Below are positions 11,442-24,138 of a DNA stretch of 64,000 nt, piece after piece; the first letter of the stretch is position 1; every line of letters begins with the position of its first letter. Source of the DNA: Perca fluviatilis (Eukaryota; Chordata; Actinopteri; Perciformes; Percidae). Where the stretch lies: assembly GCF_010015445.1 (NCBI RefSeq), contig NC_053128.1, forward strand, positions 13,060,184-13,124,183, in the 5' to 3' direction. The position numbers and the translations under genes are program-made. The notes beneath the pieces were generated by a model. That model saw only the letters and a program-made list of their open reading frames with translations, did no database searches and had not been told where the DNA came from.

Positions 11442-11486
11442 TAGTCTTTATCCACGACGTACCTCTTGCAGGATTGCTCCGTTCTG
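11442..11486 (+). mobile_element. Fragment of the 9-bp-TSD family, left end only
   Basis: TAGTCTTTATCCACGACGT followed by GGATTGCTCCG matches the left terminus of the other copies. The remainder is absent. Confidence 0.65.
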
Positions 11487-11489
11487 ATT

Positions 11490-14205
11490 AATTTATATTG
11501 CTATAAAAGGGCAGTAAGAAAATCTTTAATCTAAAAGAAAGGTACAACATTTTCCTTTGCTTATCTTTCAAAAAGCAATCATAGAGTCACAAAGTTGTTA
11601 AACATCATTATGCTGTGCGCAGTTTTCACGATTCATGATTTCTGGAGTTTGAACATGAAAGTGTTCAAACACTCTCCCCTCACTGCGGTTTTCTACAATA
11701 CAAACACGAGGTTGCCTAGTGCCAAATATATTGCTTTTCTTAAGTTTAAAAGAGCTTAAAACAGTCGTGCCACTGTGTGTGGTAGTGGGGGTTTGAAGCA
11801 GCGCACACATTGAAGTGACAGGAAGGAGACATATCAGGTAAGCAAGTTTAAATCCATTCTGGCAAGCAACATCAGTGACTGACATCTAACAGATAACTAA
11901 CATTGGAGGATAACAGTTGTCATGCAGAGACCTGAGGCTAGATGCATAAATGTGCAGATTTACACCAAGCTATATGTAGTCCCTGCCCTAGATTCATGAA
12001 GAAATACTGTGGATGCATTGTTCCATGCTTAAAATTCACATCTTAATCATTGTGAAAATGTGCATAAATGCACAAGCCTGCTGCTGACTCTCACTGTTAA
12101 ACATTTGCAATGTTTTGTGGCAGTGCCAAAGGACGCATGTATCATTACACAAATCTATTATGCACTTATATAATGAGAGTGGCATTATAACAGCCTGCTG
12201 ACTCATCACGCCTACTTTATGATCCACGTTCAGTTTGGATGACATTCCATAGACGTGTTCACTCACACAAATATATACAATTATATTTGTAAAGAGAAGA
12301 ATGTTGAATTATTGTTACATACATTTATTTTATATTGAAAACATCAAGGCTGCAATCCTCCCGAAATACCCCCCTTTCACAAATGATTATGTGGCCAGAG
12401 ACTTTGCATTTTTGAGTCTATCTCATTTGACGTCTGGGCTCTGTTGTGTAAAGAGAGTGAAACGAGGGTTTTGGGATGAGACCATTTCAGTCTGGGCAGT
12501 CACAAAAGACAATGCACAAAAGCAAATGCTTATGAATATATATAAGACAAAAGCTTTGACAGTGATCCTCTCTCAGGAAAAATGTAATGTGTAAAAGCCT
12601 ATAAATAAATAATTAACTGATGATTCACTCAAAATAATTGACTTTCTCACTATCATATTCCAGTGAAGTTACAAACCCCGGAGATATGAGAATAATGTTG
12701 GCATCCCAAGAAACAAGTAGCCTACTGTAGGGCATAATCCCTCACCAGCTTCCCATCTGCAAACACTGCCAAATATGTTCTTCAAAAGGTACCACAGCTG
12801 GGACTCAAACCCAGTGGCAAGAATTTTACCCCATTCTACATGTTGTCTCCCAACCCTTTGGTATATTTAGTTTGTTGCTTCTCAATAACTTTGCATAATG
12901 TTAATATGCATGTAATGTAAAATAAATGTACATTCTACTTTAACAAGTCTCCCGCATTGCATTTGAAAGAGAAGCCTTTTGCACCCAGAATTGGAAAAGG
13001 AGGAGGAGCAGGCTCAGACTTCCAGGGCTTGGAACATTTTAATTTAAGCTTTAAAAAAAAAAAATTGCTTTTGCAGCAGTTATATTTGACAACTAGGGTG
13101 GCAAATGATGTAATGGAATCAACTAAATCTCAGCTGGTGTAGCTGGTGTGTGGTAGTCATATTTAAAAGTAATGAGCCTTAATGGGAAAGCAATAGTAAT
13201 ATCACCCACATACTGTACATGTTGGGAGTTTTGCTGGCTTGTCTCCCATTCAAGCTAATATCTCTGAACTAACATGAGTCACATTCTCTTCACCAAAAAA
13301 TAAAATACAAAGCTACATGATCCAATTGTGCTTTTGATGTTTTTATTTTGCTAACCGGACACACCAGATGGTTTGTTACACAGAACCATCTGAGATGCGA
13401 TGACTAGAAACCGTTTGAAGATACCTTGCTGGTGATTGGAGGGACCATCTGTCTATCCAGCCGCCATTGTTGTGTTGACTATCGAACTATAAAATGTATC
13501 AACGTTGATGTTGTATGTTTGTTGAGGAGGAGCGCTTGGTCTTTTATGTGCAGGTTGTGGTAAAATTAAATTCATTCCCAGAGATATACATCTATAATGG
13601 TCAGCCTAAAAAGATATTTTCATTAGAACATTGTGAGTTTAAGGTACTATCTATAACAAACCTTTAAAGACTGGTGATGTTCTCGAATACATTTGGATTT
13701 GTGTGTACGATGTGGACCAGAAACTTTTAAAGTGCTGACTTTAACTCTAAAAGGGTATTTTAGAGGCAGCTGTCTTTGCTCTGTTGATGCCTAGACAGGA
13801 GCAGACAGGTGATGATTGGTCAATGATAGACCACAGAATGTGAGAAAAGGAAAGAGAAAGGGAGGTATATTAACAAGGGATGAAGTTAAAATCGACAGAC
13901 GGGTGGACTAAAAAGGCAAGCAAAGAGCACAGACTGAAGTTGACCAATTAGAATGAGCGGTTAAAGCAAGCTATGACAGACAGGTAGATGAACATTGACA
14001 GGTTGACTAGAATGAGAGGGACAGCTTTATCGAATCATTAGAGAGACGACTGGCTTATAATAACCGTCACTCCTAATGAGGGTTGGAAATCATTATTGGT
14101 CCTTACCAAGCTGTATAAAGTCACATTGAACACTATATCTGCATTTTTTTCTCCTATTTTCCACTTGGTCCTAACAAAGCTGTAAAAGGCACGTCACACA
14201 GTCTG
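11490..14205. other. No recognisable feature
   Basis: Unassigned AT-rich DNA. Frames such as 11598-11885 and 12301-12594 have no recognisable motifs or splice sites. Confidence 0.4.
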
Positions 14206-14207
14206 AC

Positions 14208-14214
14208 AAACACA

Positions 14215-14248
<34 letters not shown>
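14208..14248. repeat. (CA)n microsatellite
   Basis: CA dinucleotide run, slightly interrupted at its left end. Confidence 0.95.
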
Positions 14249-14249
<1 letters not shown>

Positions 14250-14436
14250 CTCTTCAGAGCAGATGACAATTGAAGACCAACCCCACTGGCAGGATGCCGA
14301 GATAATCAGCGAATACTGAAAAGGCGGCTAATTAACAGCCACTGCAAGCTGATAGTTTGGGCAGATTAGCAGCTTTCTGGAGAGTTGAGAGGACAAAGAT
14401 ATGCCTGTCAGGATCCATCCATTTGAGCAATAAGGT

Positions 14437-14437
14437 G

Positions 14438-14510
<73 letters not shown>
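14437..14510. repeat. (TG)n microsatellite
   Basis: About 35 uninterrupted TG units. It produces spurious Cys/Val and His/Thr frames on both strands. Confidence 0.97.
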
Positions 14511-14511
<1 letters not shown>

Positions 14512-16440
14512 CTGTATGTCTCTATACACACATGCATATGTCTGTCTTTCTGTGTCTCTTTGTGTCTCTTGCTGAAAGTAAAGGCAGAATAAATGTGTCA
14601 TTGTGTTTTCTTCACACAAAGCAATTTGGACTGATTTCCAGCTTAAATGATCCCTGATCACCTGCTTCAAGAATATGCTGTTTGGAACAGTTTGAAACCT
14701 CCTGCGGCAAGCGCAGCCCATAATGTGCATCTGGTAATACACAATGAACAGAAAATGCAAATGGTTTTCACCTGGTTATTGATGTTTTAATCAGATTTGT
14801 ACTTATTAACTCCCAAAATCTTTAGGGAAACATTTAAATAATAAACAGACCTACACAGTGAAAATACATTTCTGATATATATAATGTAGATGATCTATTT
14901 GAAAGATTCATACCAGATACAAAGGTAAATGGAAAAATGACAACCCTTGGCTTTTCCATGTGTTGTTAGTGTTGCATATTTTATACTAGCTGTGGCCAAT
15001 CACTCTCCCAACACTTGTTTTGTGCTTTTCTCTCTCCATCACAGGGACCATACAACAGTAGGTTGAAGATGGAGCTACATTGAATTAAAAGTGAATAGAC
15101 AGCAACAAAAAACGATTCTACTGCCTGCACTCAGCACTGCATGTGGAGCCTTCAGAATCCTGCCAAATAGTTTTGGCCTGTGCTGTTTTCAAGGATTTTC
15201 CATTGGAGGAGGTAATAAGCAATATGCAGGCCGATTAAAAAAATTGAAAGAAAGCAGCTTTGTTTTTGCTTTTCCTAACTCAATTTACATGTTTACTATC
15301 ATTACTAAACTTAATACTAATTGCAGAATTAAGTGCCATAGATACATAGATAGATGCAACAGAATAATGTTAAAGTACATAATGTACAAAGAGGGTGAAA
15401 AGAGAGTAGGGGAATGGATTCTTATGGCAAGAATAATACAAATGTGGACAGAAACAGAGATATTCTTACAAATATGTTACATACCGAGCAGAAGTAAGAA
15501 AATGGATGTCAAATGAAATAAAAGAGACAGTGATATATCTTCAGAAACATCCCAGTAAAGGGGAGAGAGTGAGAGAAACGGAGTGAAAATGACAGGCTTG
15601 AATAGAGGAAGCTGTGACACAATAACAGTGCCAGACAGCTGTAGAGCCAAACACTGAGAGAGCAATGACAACCTGGGCGATCTTTTGGGCAATATACTTG
15701 ACACAGAAAAATGTATTGGGGATCTCAGCAGGGACAGCAAAACGGAGCCTTTCCCTCATGTTGAGCCCTGTGTGAAAAATGTAAGGATATATTCAGAAGC
15801 AAAGTTACAGATAACTTTCTAGAATGAATCATCATTTTGGGTGATTTCTACAGTGAAAGACACTGAAGCAATGCCCTCTATCGTCTTAGATGAAGTTGTC
15901 TGCAAAGTTGTATTTGTATTTACAAAAGGTATTGCATATGCCCAGGAGCTGAGTTACATACATTGTCATCTTTATTACCTTCAATAAAATCTAGTGTGGA
16001 TATTGTGATGCAGTTTACTAATGGGGAATTGTCCAATTACTGCAGGAATAAGGGGTCTTCAACAAGCATATGGTCTTTACTCATGAATTTTTTTGCTTTA
16101 CTATGCACGCCGGTTCAGCCTCTGGATGTATAGCTCCTATAGCAAGTCCAGTAACAAAAATGACAAACCAGAGCTGAAAGAGCCACCTAGGTCACGTAGA
16201 TCGATCGTTTGCGAGTGTTGTAGATTGCTAGTAAGTTAGCATCACTTAACAAAAAGTGGTCGATCAGATGTAAACTGTGCCCTGACATAAATCAATTGAA
16301 GTTTGGCTGTCATGTCTCACAAAAAAATCAAACATCCTCATGCAGAAATAATCAACTACACCTGGACACCTGGACATCCAATGCTACAGAGAGCTACTTA
16401 ACAGTGTAACATCTTGAATGATGGGATGGTCGTTACCACG
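14511..16440. other. No recognisable feature
   Basis: AT-rich DNA. A 141-codon frame at 15091-15516 has no domain, no splice context and AT-biased composition. Confidence 0.4.
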
Positions 16441-16446
16441 CATGTC

Positions 16447-16615
16447 TGTTTGGTAAAAATGAAGCTACCGCCAGCAGCTAGGAAAGCTTAGCTCAGTACA
16501 AAGACTGGAACCGGGGGAGGCAGCTACCCTTGCTCTCTCCTATGGTAACAAAATCAGCCTGCTAACACCTTTAAACCTCACAGATGATTTATACATTATA
16601 TTTAGTACAAAAAGG
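16447..16615 (+). mobile_element. Degenerate copy of a dispersed fish repeat
   Basis: The order GTTACC, GAAGCTACCGCCAGCAGCTA, AGCTTAGC, AAAGACTGGAA, GGTAACAAAATC, CACCTTTAAA matches a dispersed repeat I recall from percomorph genomes. Boundaries and class are not determined. Confidence 0.45.
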
Positions 16616-16834
16616 GACATAAAAATGGCACTTTCAGTACATCTAGGTTGTCATTTGACTGTTCCATGGTTTATGGCAGCTTCATATTTATTCCAAAACT
16701 AGTTATTTAAACTGCACTGCTGGCTATAATGGTTGATTTAAGTTAATCATAAATATGCTACGTTTTGATGGACGTTTTTATTCTATATACTTTATATTAG
16801 AGAATAACTAGGATAGTTAGCATTACTGGCAAAT

Positions 16835-17292
16835 TAATCTCGCTTAGCCAGACCTTCCTCCACCACAGCGCTGCGCAGGAGGGTCTTGCTAGTCCACACA
16901 GCATTCCGGGATGGGGAAAAAAAACGTTCTCTGGTTTATTGGTATTTATTTAAACCAATCACAATCGTCTTGGGCAGTGCTAAGCACCAGGAAAAGCCGC
17001 TGTGCCGCTGCAAAATAGAACCGGTAGGATCTTGTTTTGGTGGAAAATTTGTACGTTCAAAAGTTGTTTTAGTCGTGCAACAGAAAACTCAGATTGGACA
17101 GATAGTCTAGCTAGCTGTCTGGATTTACCCTGCAGAGATCTGAGAAAAGGTTAACCATAGTCCTCATAAATCGACCGTAGTTTAAAATGCCAACAAAAAA
17201 GAAGCCCAAGGCAACGGATATCCGGCCTAAATGAGTGAAATCTGGCGGAATTTCTGTCGGCGACGGAGCAATCCCGAAAGTGATATAGACTA
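16835..17292 (-). mobile_element. Non-autonomous transposon, 9-bp-TSD family, copy 2
   Basis: Reverse orientation, beginning TAATCTCGCTTAGCCAGACC and ending GATATAGACTA. Flanks are CTGGCAAAT (16826-16834) and CTAGCAAAC (17293-17301), 7 of 9 matching. At the left end CCAGACCTTCCTCC and GGAGGGTCTTG form the family hairpin. At about 458 bp it is the longest copy here. Confidence 0.88.
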
Positions 17293-17301
17293 CTAGCAAA
17301 C

Positions 17302-18215
17302 TGACATTGCAGTTGCCAGTGCAAACATGGAATTCAATTTAATTCGATGCTGCCATAAAACCTGGGTTGAGATTTAAATTGAATCAATAAGCTCTTAATA
17401 GCCAATTATTAAAAAAGTATAGTGCAAATTCTCATTTTTTGTAAAGTTTTGGGATATAGTGCTCTATTCCTTTTCATACCAATAACAAAATCAATTCAGC
17501 CTGAATGATGAAGAAAAAATAACTGCAACACATAAAACCGGGTTTCCCTCACCCTGGTCCACTTTTACTACCATTATACCAGCGTCTTTTATTCAGGCAG
17601 CTTTATTAACTTAAAACCAATTCAAGGGGCAGGCGTTCTCTTGAGGGAATTATGTGAGTGGAGAAGGATTTTACTGTACTGGCCGCAGAACTAGAAAGTA
17701 CTCCAAATGAGAGAGGGCACTTAAAATAGATTCAGACATTACAGGCCCATGTTTGGCCAGAATGGCTGTCAGACCAAACTCTGGAGGAGAAATCCCAGAT
17801 TAGCAGAGGTGATCTTGAAGTTTGGCTGAGACTGTTGGGAGGTGAAGGACTCAACCCTGAGCACGTCTGATGCACAGTGTGTCCATTTTGGAATGTCCAG
17901 ATAATACAAAAGTGATTGTAGATTTGTGAGACAATTATGTCAAGCATAATTTCTTAATTAAGGTCCTTCAGTTCAAGAAACTAATTTTTGTGAAAGCAGT
18001 AATTGTGTTGGAAGTCTTTTATAGGTTTGTACAATTCTACGCTCCAATGAATAATTTTGGGAAGTCCAGGCCGTTTTTCCTTTTGATTCTCAAACTCCAT
18101 TGGTTTGATCAGTTGATTTTTACACAACATAAGAATAGGTCACCATAATGCAACTGTAAAGAAAAGGTATCACAACATTAGTGCATTGAGCTAACTGCAA
18201 TTAAACCCTGCAGCA
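17302..18215. other. No recognisable feature
   Basis: Unassigned AT-rich DNA. Confidence 0.4.
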
Positions 18216-18217
18216 CC

Positions 18218-18219
<2 letters not shown>

Positions 18220-18291
<72 letters not shown>

Positions 18292-18304
18292 TACATACAC
18301 ATAC
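18220..18304. repeat. (AT)n microsatellite
   Basis: About 32 AT units grading into ATAC variants. Confidence 0.97.
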
Positions 18305-18631
18305 ATCTTTTATGGACTACAGACCTGCAGCAAGTTCCAAGTCTCTGCAGGAACATTTCAATATCATACTGACATGACCCGGAACCAGTGGCTGCCTGGT
18401 AGGTTGGAAAAACGACTGCATCAAACTGTAACACAGCATGGGATGCTTTTGGAAAATGGTCAGTCATAATGTAAAGTACGGGTGACTTGTAGTAAATGGG
18501 CTAAAACATGCAAAACATTGGCATGATCCATTTGCAGTCTGTTGCTAGAGCTCAGTAGGCCGGGGCCATACCACACCACTTGTTCTCTACGTCCCGCAGT
18601 GTGACCTCAAGTACTATCATGGGTATGAGTA

Positions 18632-18634
<3 letters not shown>

Positions 18635-18663
<29 letters not shown>
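18635..18663. repeat. (TG)n microsatellite
   Basis: TG run followed by a G run. Confidence 0.95.
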
Positions 18664-18824
18664 GGGGGGATTCCATTTTGTACATTTTTTATGTCCTGGT
18701 GCTGGATGCCAGATGCCAGCTCCCCACACACACTCACAGTCTAGAGATGGAGCCTGTAAGCGTGTTTATTACCTCCAGTCTTTGGACAGTAAAGAACAGG
18801 AAATGTTTTCCTCCTCCTCTCACC

Positions 18825-18825
<1 letters not shown>

Positions 18826-18857
<32 letters not shown>
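18826..18857. repeat. (CA)n microsatellite
   Basis: CA run about 160 bp downstream of the TG run. Confidence 0.95.
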
Positions 18858-18859
<2 letters not shown>

Positions 18860-18861
<2 letters not shown>

Positions 18862-19368
18862 AGACTACCCTTCCCCTTTCTGCTTGTGGCCGTCCACATC
18901 CTCTCTGGGCACCAAACAAGACTTGAGGAATTTGTAAAGCAATGTTAAGGAAGTTGAAGAAAGGCTTTTCTCTGTTTTAGTAACACACAGCTAGCAAAGT
19001 CATCTTCGCTACAAACCATCTGCTCATCGCTGATTGCTGCTCTCTATGAATGAATGAACACAAACACTGCGGTTATGTGGGATTATTTTCCTATTCAGTA
19101 ACGAGAGAAGGTGAAATAGAAGTTAACTGTGTAACTCCAGTTATATACCGTTAAGTATGTGCATGGCCCACAACTGCTCTATGCCACTGAATGAATGAAT
19201 CAATAGAAGACGTTTAGGTAGGAAATGTGTTTTTTAACAGTGTTAAGGAATGTTATGTCATTTCTCCTATGTGTTTGTATAGCCAGATGTGTTTAGCATC
19301 AAAGGTTTATTAGTAGGTAACTTTTATATAAAACACTTTTTGTCATATTTGCCGAAACTGTGACTATA
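18860..19368. other. No recognisable feature
   Basis: Unassigned AT-rich DNA with a few ATGAATGA units. Confidence 0.4.
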
Positions 19369-19554
19369 TCATACATGAGACAGATAATCTGTTAAGAAGT
19401 CAGGTTTCTCTGGCTCTATCATGCTAGTTAGCTTGGGCTGGCTTGTTTGATTGTCCGTCTCCGAAGCTGCCGTCCGCTCTTCTCCCGCCGAAGTAGTCCT
19501 GCCAGCGGTGGGGAGTGAGGCGGAGGGACCGCTGGAGCCACTGCTGCCGCTGGC
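19369..19554 (-). pseudogene. Possible coding relic, Ser/Thr-rich N-terminal segment, interrupted
   Basis: The minus strand from 19554 to 19369 is GC-rich against AT-rich surroundings and open for about 60 codons. It includes GSSGSSGPSASLPTAGRTTS, EERTAASETDNQTSQPKLTS and EPEKPDFLTDYLSHV before a stop. A Ser-rich linker ending in QPKLTS resembles the region after the BED finger in some hAT transposases, but this is only a resemblance. A hAT-like element inserted at 19555 cuts it off. Beyond that insertion, minus-strand 21330-21237 carries ATGAGCCGAACAGC, but joining across the insertion does not keep this frame. Related sequence recurs near 62530-62625. Confidence 0.35.
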
Positions 19555-19751
19555 TAGTTGCTGCAACTAACGATTATTTGCAATGACGATTAATCTGACG
19601 ATTATTTTCTCAATTACATGTAATCGATGAATTGTTTGATCTAGAAAATGTCAGAAAATTGTGAAAAATGTCCATCAGTATTTACCAAAGCCCAAGATGA
19701 TGTCCTAAAATGTCTTGTTTTGTCCACAACTCAAAGATATTCAGTTTACTG

Positions 19752-20196
19752 TAGTCTATATCCAGGACGTTCCACTTCCAGGATTGCTCCATTGCCGACG
19801 GAAATTCCACCGGATTTCGCTCTTTTCGGCAGGATGTCCTTTACCTTAAGCTTTCTTTGTAATGGAGTTTTAAATTCAGGTGGATTTCTGAGGACTATGG
19901 TTAACTGCTCCTCAGATCTCTGCAGGGTAAATCCAGACTGCTAGCTAGACTATCTGTCCAATCTGAGTTTTCTGTTGCACGACTAAAACAACTTTTTAAC
20001 ATACACGTTCCACCAAAACAAGTTCCTTCCTGAGGCTATTTTGCAGCGGCGCTTAGCACCGCCCAAGACAATTGTGATTGGTTTAAAGAAATGCCAATAA
20101 ACCAGAGCATGTTTTACTCACACCCCACAATGCTGTGTGGACTAGCCAGACCCTCCTGCGCAGCTCTGTGGACGACGGTCTGGCAAAGTGAGACTA
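19752..20196 (+). mobile_element. Non-autonomous transposon, 9-bp-TSD family, copy 3
   Basis: Begins TAGTCTATATCCAGGACG and ends AAAGTGAGACTA. Flanks are identical: AGTTTACTG at 19743-19751 and 20197-20205. It sits inside the hAT-like element, and excising it with one duplication restores CAGTTTACTGTCA. The right-end hairpin GCCAGACCCTCC/ACGGTCTGGC is present. Confidence 0.92.
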
Positions 20197-20227
20197 AGTT
20201 TACTGTCACAAAACTAGGGAATGTTAA

Positions 20228-21102
20228 AGTGATGGTTCGGAGTAATTTCACCCTAGGGTCCTTTGCACCATGACCTCGAGCCAAACAACCCTCCAGAAGC
20301 TTTTTTCACCTGGGTCTAACATTGGGAGAGTTAGCGTAGAGTAGCGTTATCAGCTGAATATATAGCTGAGGGGGGGATTCAGTGATGTATCTCAAATGAC
20401 CCTACTGATAATGCCGAAATGATACCAACTTCTACACTAGTACAAATAGGTTATGCACTCATAAAATGATGGATTGGAAAGTTTGTGAATTCAGAAGTTT
20501 ACGAACACTTGCCTGCTCTCTTCTGCTGCTGCTGCTGCGCTACCTGTAGTAAGTCGAGGTAAGGGTCGCTTGCTACAAATTACAACAACCGAAAAGAGAT
20601 GCAACAAAAATATTTATTAATTTAACTTTTTTTTTTAAGTAAGTGCTGTAGTATAACTAGCAGGAGACAAGTTATAATTGAGGTAAGTTTGGAGACATTA
20701 CCTTATTTAATCATTAAATTAATAAATATTTTTGTTGCATCTCTTTTCGGTGTTGTAATTTGTAGACGACCCTAAGCACTCCTCTTACTGCAGGCAGCAG
20801 CAGCAGCAACAGTGTGCGGAAGAAAGCAGGCAAGTGTTCATAAAATTCTGGTGTACTTACAAACTTTCCAATCCATCGTTTTGAGTACATAACCTATTTG
20901 TACTAGTGTAGAAGTTTGGTATCATTTCGGGCATTATTAGTGGGGTCATTTACAAGATACATCACTGGATCCATTAGCCCCTGCGCTAACTCGCTAACTC
21001 TCCAAGTGTTCGACCCAGGTGAAAAAAGCTTCTGGGGGGGGGTGTTTGGCTCGAGGTCATGGTGCAAAAGACCCTAGGGTGAAATTACTCCGAACCATCA
21101 CT
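20228..21102. mobile_element. Palindromic TTAA-flanked element (Kolobok/piggyBac-type target)
   Basis: This 875-bp element has two arms of about 390 bp that are near-perfect reverse complements (20228 to about 20620 and about 20710 to 21102) around a loop of about 90 bp. Ends are AGTGATGGTTCGGAGTAATT and its complement. TTAA flanks both sides (20224-20227, 21103-21106). A TTAA target suggests Kolobok or piggyBac mobilisation; AG rather than CC termini favours Kolobok. No coding sequence. It lies within the hAT-like host element. Confidence 0.88.
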
Positions 21103-21344
21103 TTAACATTTAAGAAGCTGGCATGACAGAATTTTTTTTCCCCATAAAAAATTACTCAAAACGATTCATCGATTATCAAAATAGTTCCTAATTAATTTAA
21201 TAGTTGACAACTAATCGATTAATCTTTACAGCTCTACGGCTGGCCACCACCTGCTGTTCGGCTCATTTTCTGTAACCAGTGTAGGATGAAAGCATGGTGG
21301 AATTAGCAAGCTAGTTAGTTAGTGAGCCAGCCACTACATGAGTC

Positions 21345-23205
21345 AAATTTTAAACCTAATTTCCATTTCTTCAATGAAGGACTATTGGCTGCTGGTGTGA
21401 ACATAAACAGACTATTATCACAGAATCTAGGGAGTCTCTTTGATGTGTCTGACATCTCAGTAAGTAATGAGGAAATGTGCAGCTCTGATCAAGGAATGCT
21501 GATTTTCAAGTGTTACGAGGGGGGTTTATTTCTTGACATAGTTCATCTGTGTCAACTACCTCCCAGCTGAGTGCTAAATGGATTGGAGACCAGATATCAC
21601 CATTTGCATTCAAAATGGCATTTCCTTTGCAAGATACCACACCACAACAGAACACAACCCCTTGTGTTACTGAGAGTTTAATTGCTTCAAATAATAAATA
21701 GTTGTTAAATGGTTGAAAGATTAAAGAAGATGAAAGCAATGCATAATAATTCCTGCTGCTTGTTCAACAGATAGAGCAAGGCAATGGCACTGACAAGGTT
21801 TAGATGATCCAATCAAACAGATTATGTGCTGGAAAAATATTAAAATAGCCAAGTACACAGGTCTAATTGTTTACTCGTTCAGACTGAGAGGTTGCAGACC
21901 ACTGTCACACAAGAGGTGAGAGGGCAGACTTTAGTGTGAGATCTGATTACAGTGTGGCTGTACACAGTTTGTATTTAATGCAGCGGTAAGAAGGCAAATA
22001 GGTCTCTGGTAGTGGTAGGCTTTTCAATTTGTTCTCAAGCAATAACCAGAGTAGAGAATTCATTGTCATGGTTGCAAGACATTTTGTTACTTTTGTTGTT
22101 GAGGTGAAAAAGTAATTTCACCTATGAGTGTTGCAGGAGAGAGATGTGTTCACATCTTAAGCACTCACAATGGAAACCTTAATATGGTGTATAACTTTTA
22201 CAACACAGCGTTGCATCTTGCTAAGCTCAATACTTTTTCAATTTCTCAATTTTAGATCCTCAGAATTTATGGTAAATCATAGTGCGCCAAACTATTTTCA
22301 ATGGAACTGCTCTCACACGAACAAGTAACAGTCTGCTCGCAATCTCCGTCACTCCATCACAGTGCACGGCACACATACTCAGATATATTTGCCAATGAAT
22401 ATTATTGTCTTCGAGAAAGCAGTGGCCTTCTCATTAATTGAAGGGTTCAATTAACCCAAATAACACACACACACACAAATAAAAAATATCCTTTCTCATG
22501 TACCTCTAGTTTTGGTTTTACAAATTTGAAAAATGAACATGGTTTCTGCAAAGACACTTTGCTGTTGACTTTATTGAATGTAATTTTTCTCAAAGCATTG
22601 AGCAGCATAAACTGCACAAGACAACACAAGCTTCAGAGGTTCAGTATCTCAAAACCTTGGCACGGTTAGATACAATGTGGTGTAAGTGGTAACTGCAGGA
22701 TTTTTTGGGTGAGTTATGTAAACCAAGCCTATAAAAATTATTGAGCTGGCTTATATTTGCATCCATTTCCTTGATTTGTTGTGCTATTTGACAAATGCCT
22801 TTACTTTGGTTAAATATTGCTCATAAATCATGATTGTTTTTTACATGACCATATCTGACCGTAGAATAGGCCATTTGTAATGGTGCTCTGTACGGATTCA
22901 GTACTCAAGTATTTATGGTACTAATTGTCCAACACTACTGTTGCTGCACATTCTTCTGCAAAGATTCTGTGCAAATCACTAGTGCACAAAGTCACAGTCG
23001 CAATCAGCTGCGAAATGTCTCTTCAAATGTGGCATAGAGGTGATAATTATGAGCTGGAAAAGAAGGAAGATTGAGAAAATGCCTGAGAGAAGGATCAAGA
23101 ATATGGATAAGAAAGAAGCGATTTGGTTCTGATAGCTTAATGTGCACCTGGGTCTGAATTGGCCAAGCTCTCCTCTACCTCATCTAGAATCAAATGTCAT
23201 GTCTA
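21345..23205. other. No recognisable feature
   Basis: Unassigned AT-rich DNA with a short AC run at 22463-22476. Confidence 0.4.
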
Positions 23206-23207
23206 AT

Positions 23208-23208
<1 letters not shown>

Positions 23209-23276
<68 letters not shown>

Positions 23277-23278
23277 AC
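23209..23278. repeat. (CA)n microsatellite
   Basis: About 31 CA units. Confidence 0.97.
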
Positions 23279-23279
23279 C

Positions 23280-24060
23280 GTAACTATTCACATCAGTCAT
23301 GAATTTCACATGGTCAATTTAGATGGAGCAGATTGCTTGCCAATGGTTCACTCATGACTGATTATCTCATGAGAGTGCACAGGCTGTAGCTGAGAATTAT
23401 TCCCCTTATTTTTCTATGTTGTGAGTGGCTTGGGGCTTACACAATGTCTCTTGACATGCCCACCATCTGAAATGAAGATTCTGTCCCTTCTGCATACTTT
23501 TGCTTGCTGAAACCAGTTCACTGCATTTTACAGCAAAGGGCTTTGTCCAATCATTGTTGGGTGGCGGAGACACTTAAATGCCCTAGGAGATACAGCAGAA
23601 GTGTGAGCCGGCTGCTGGCTGGAAAGCAGGGCTTGTAAGAAAGCATTAGAAGGACTGACAACTAACCCTAACCTTATCCAACCAGCTGGAAGCCATGCAA
23701 AACAAAACATTGCGTTTCATTTGTGTCTCTTAACTGACACATCCATGCCATTATCCATTATGTAAATTATGACAGGGAAACAAGTAGAAAAGGCTCCTAC
23801 TTCTACGAGACGTGAAATGTCCACTCTTGCTGAAAACAAAAATGTGGCTGAAACTAGTACTCGTATTCTTTAAATAGAAGCGACACAATATGTCAGAAAT
23901 ATAAGGTAGCAAGGGCTGGTGTTGAGAAACATCTGATTCAAAAAGTTATGACAACTTGGCCAAGGTCTTTCCGAGCTGTGAGAAGGAGTAGTGGTTACAT
24001 TGTATTGCTCAAGCATAGACCCTGGACAATTTTTTTTTTTTAAAAGGACATCTTGTTAAA
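23280..24060. other. No recognisable feature
   Basis: Unassigned AT-rich DNA. Confidence 0.4.
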
Positions 24061-24063
24061 CTC

Positions 24064-24138
24064 AAAGAAAGCGGAAGGTGACAGACATTTCAGGTCAACT
24101 GAGCAATCCCGGAAGTGGAACGTTGTGGATATCGACTA
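24064..24138 (-). mobile_element. Fragment of the 9-bp-TSD family
   Basis: AAAGAAAGCGGAAGGT, then CAATCCCGGAAGTGGAACGT and GATATCGACTA, match the right end of reverse-oriented copies 2, 5 and 6. The other end is missing. Confidence 0.75.

Larger units (their letters stand above)
19555..21236. mobile_element. hAT-like non-autonomous element hosting two later insertions
   Basis: The left end TAGTTGCTGCAACTAACG and right end ATCTTTACAGCTCTA (TAGAGCTGTAAAGAT in reverse) are imperfect TAG--GCTG-AA inverted repeats. Flanks are CCGCTGGC (19547-19554) and CGGCTGGC (21237-21244), an 8-bp duplication with one mismatch, as in hAT elements. Internal blocks such as GAAAAATGTCCATCAGTATT, AAAGCCCAAGATGATGTCCT and AACTAATCGATTAATC belong to a very common fish repeat in my memory. 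Removing the two inserts leaves an element of about 350 bp. Confidence 0.8.

Noticed and set aside
15091..15516. 141-codon plus-strand frame
   Set aside because: AT-biased composition, no motif, no splice or promoter context.
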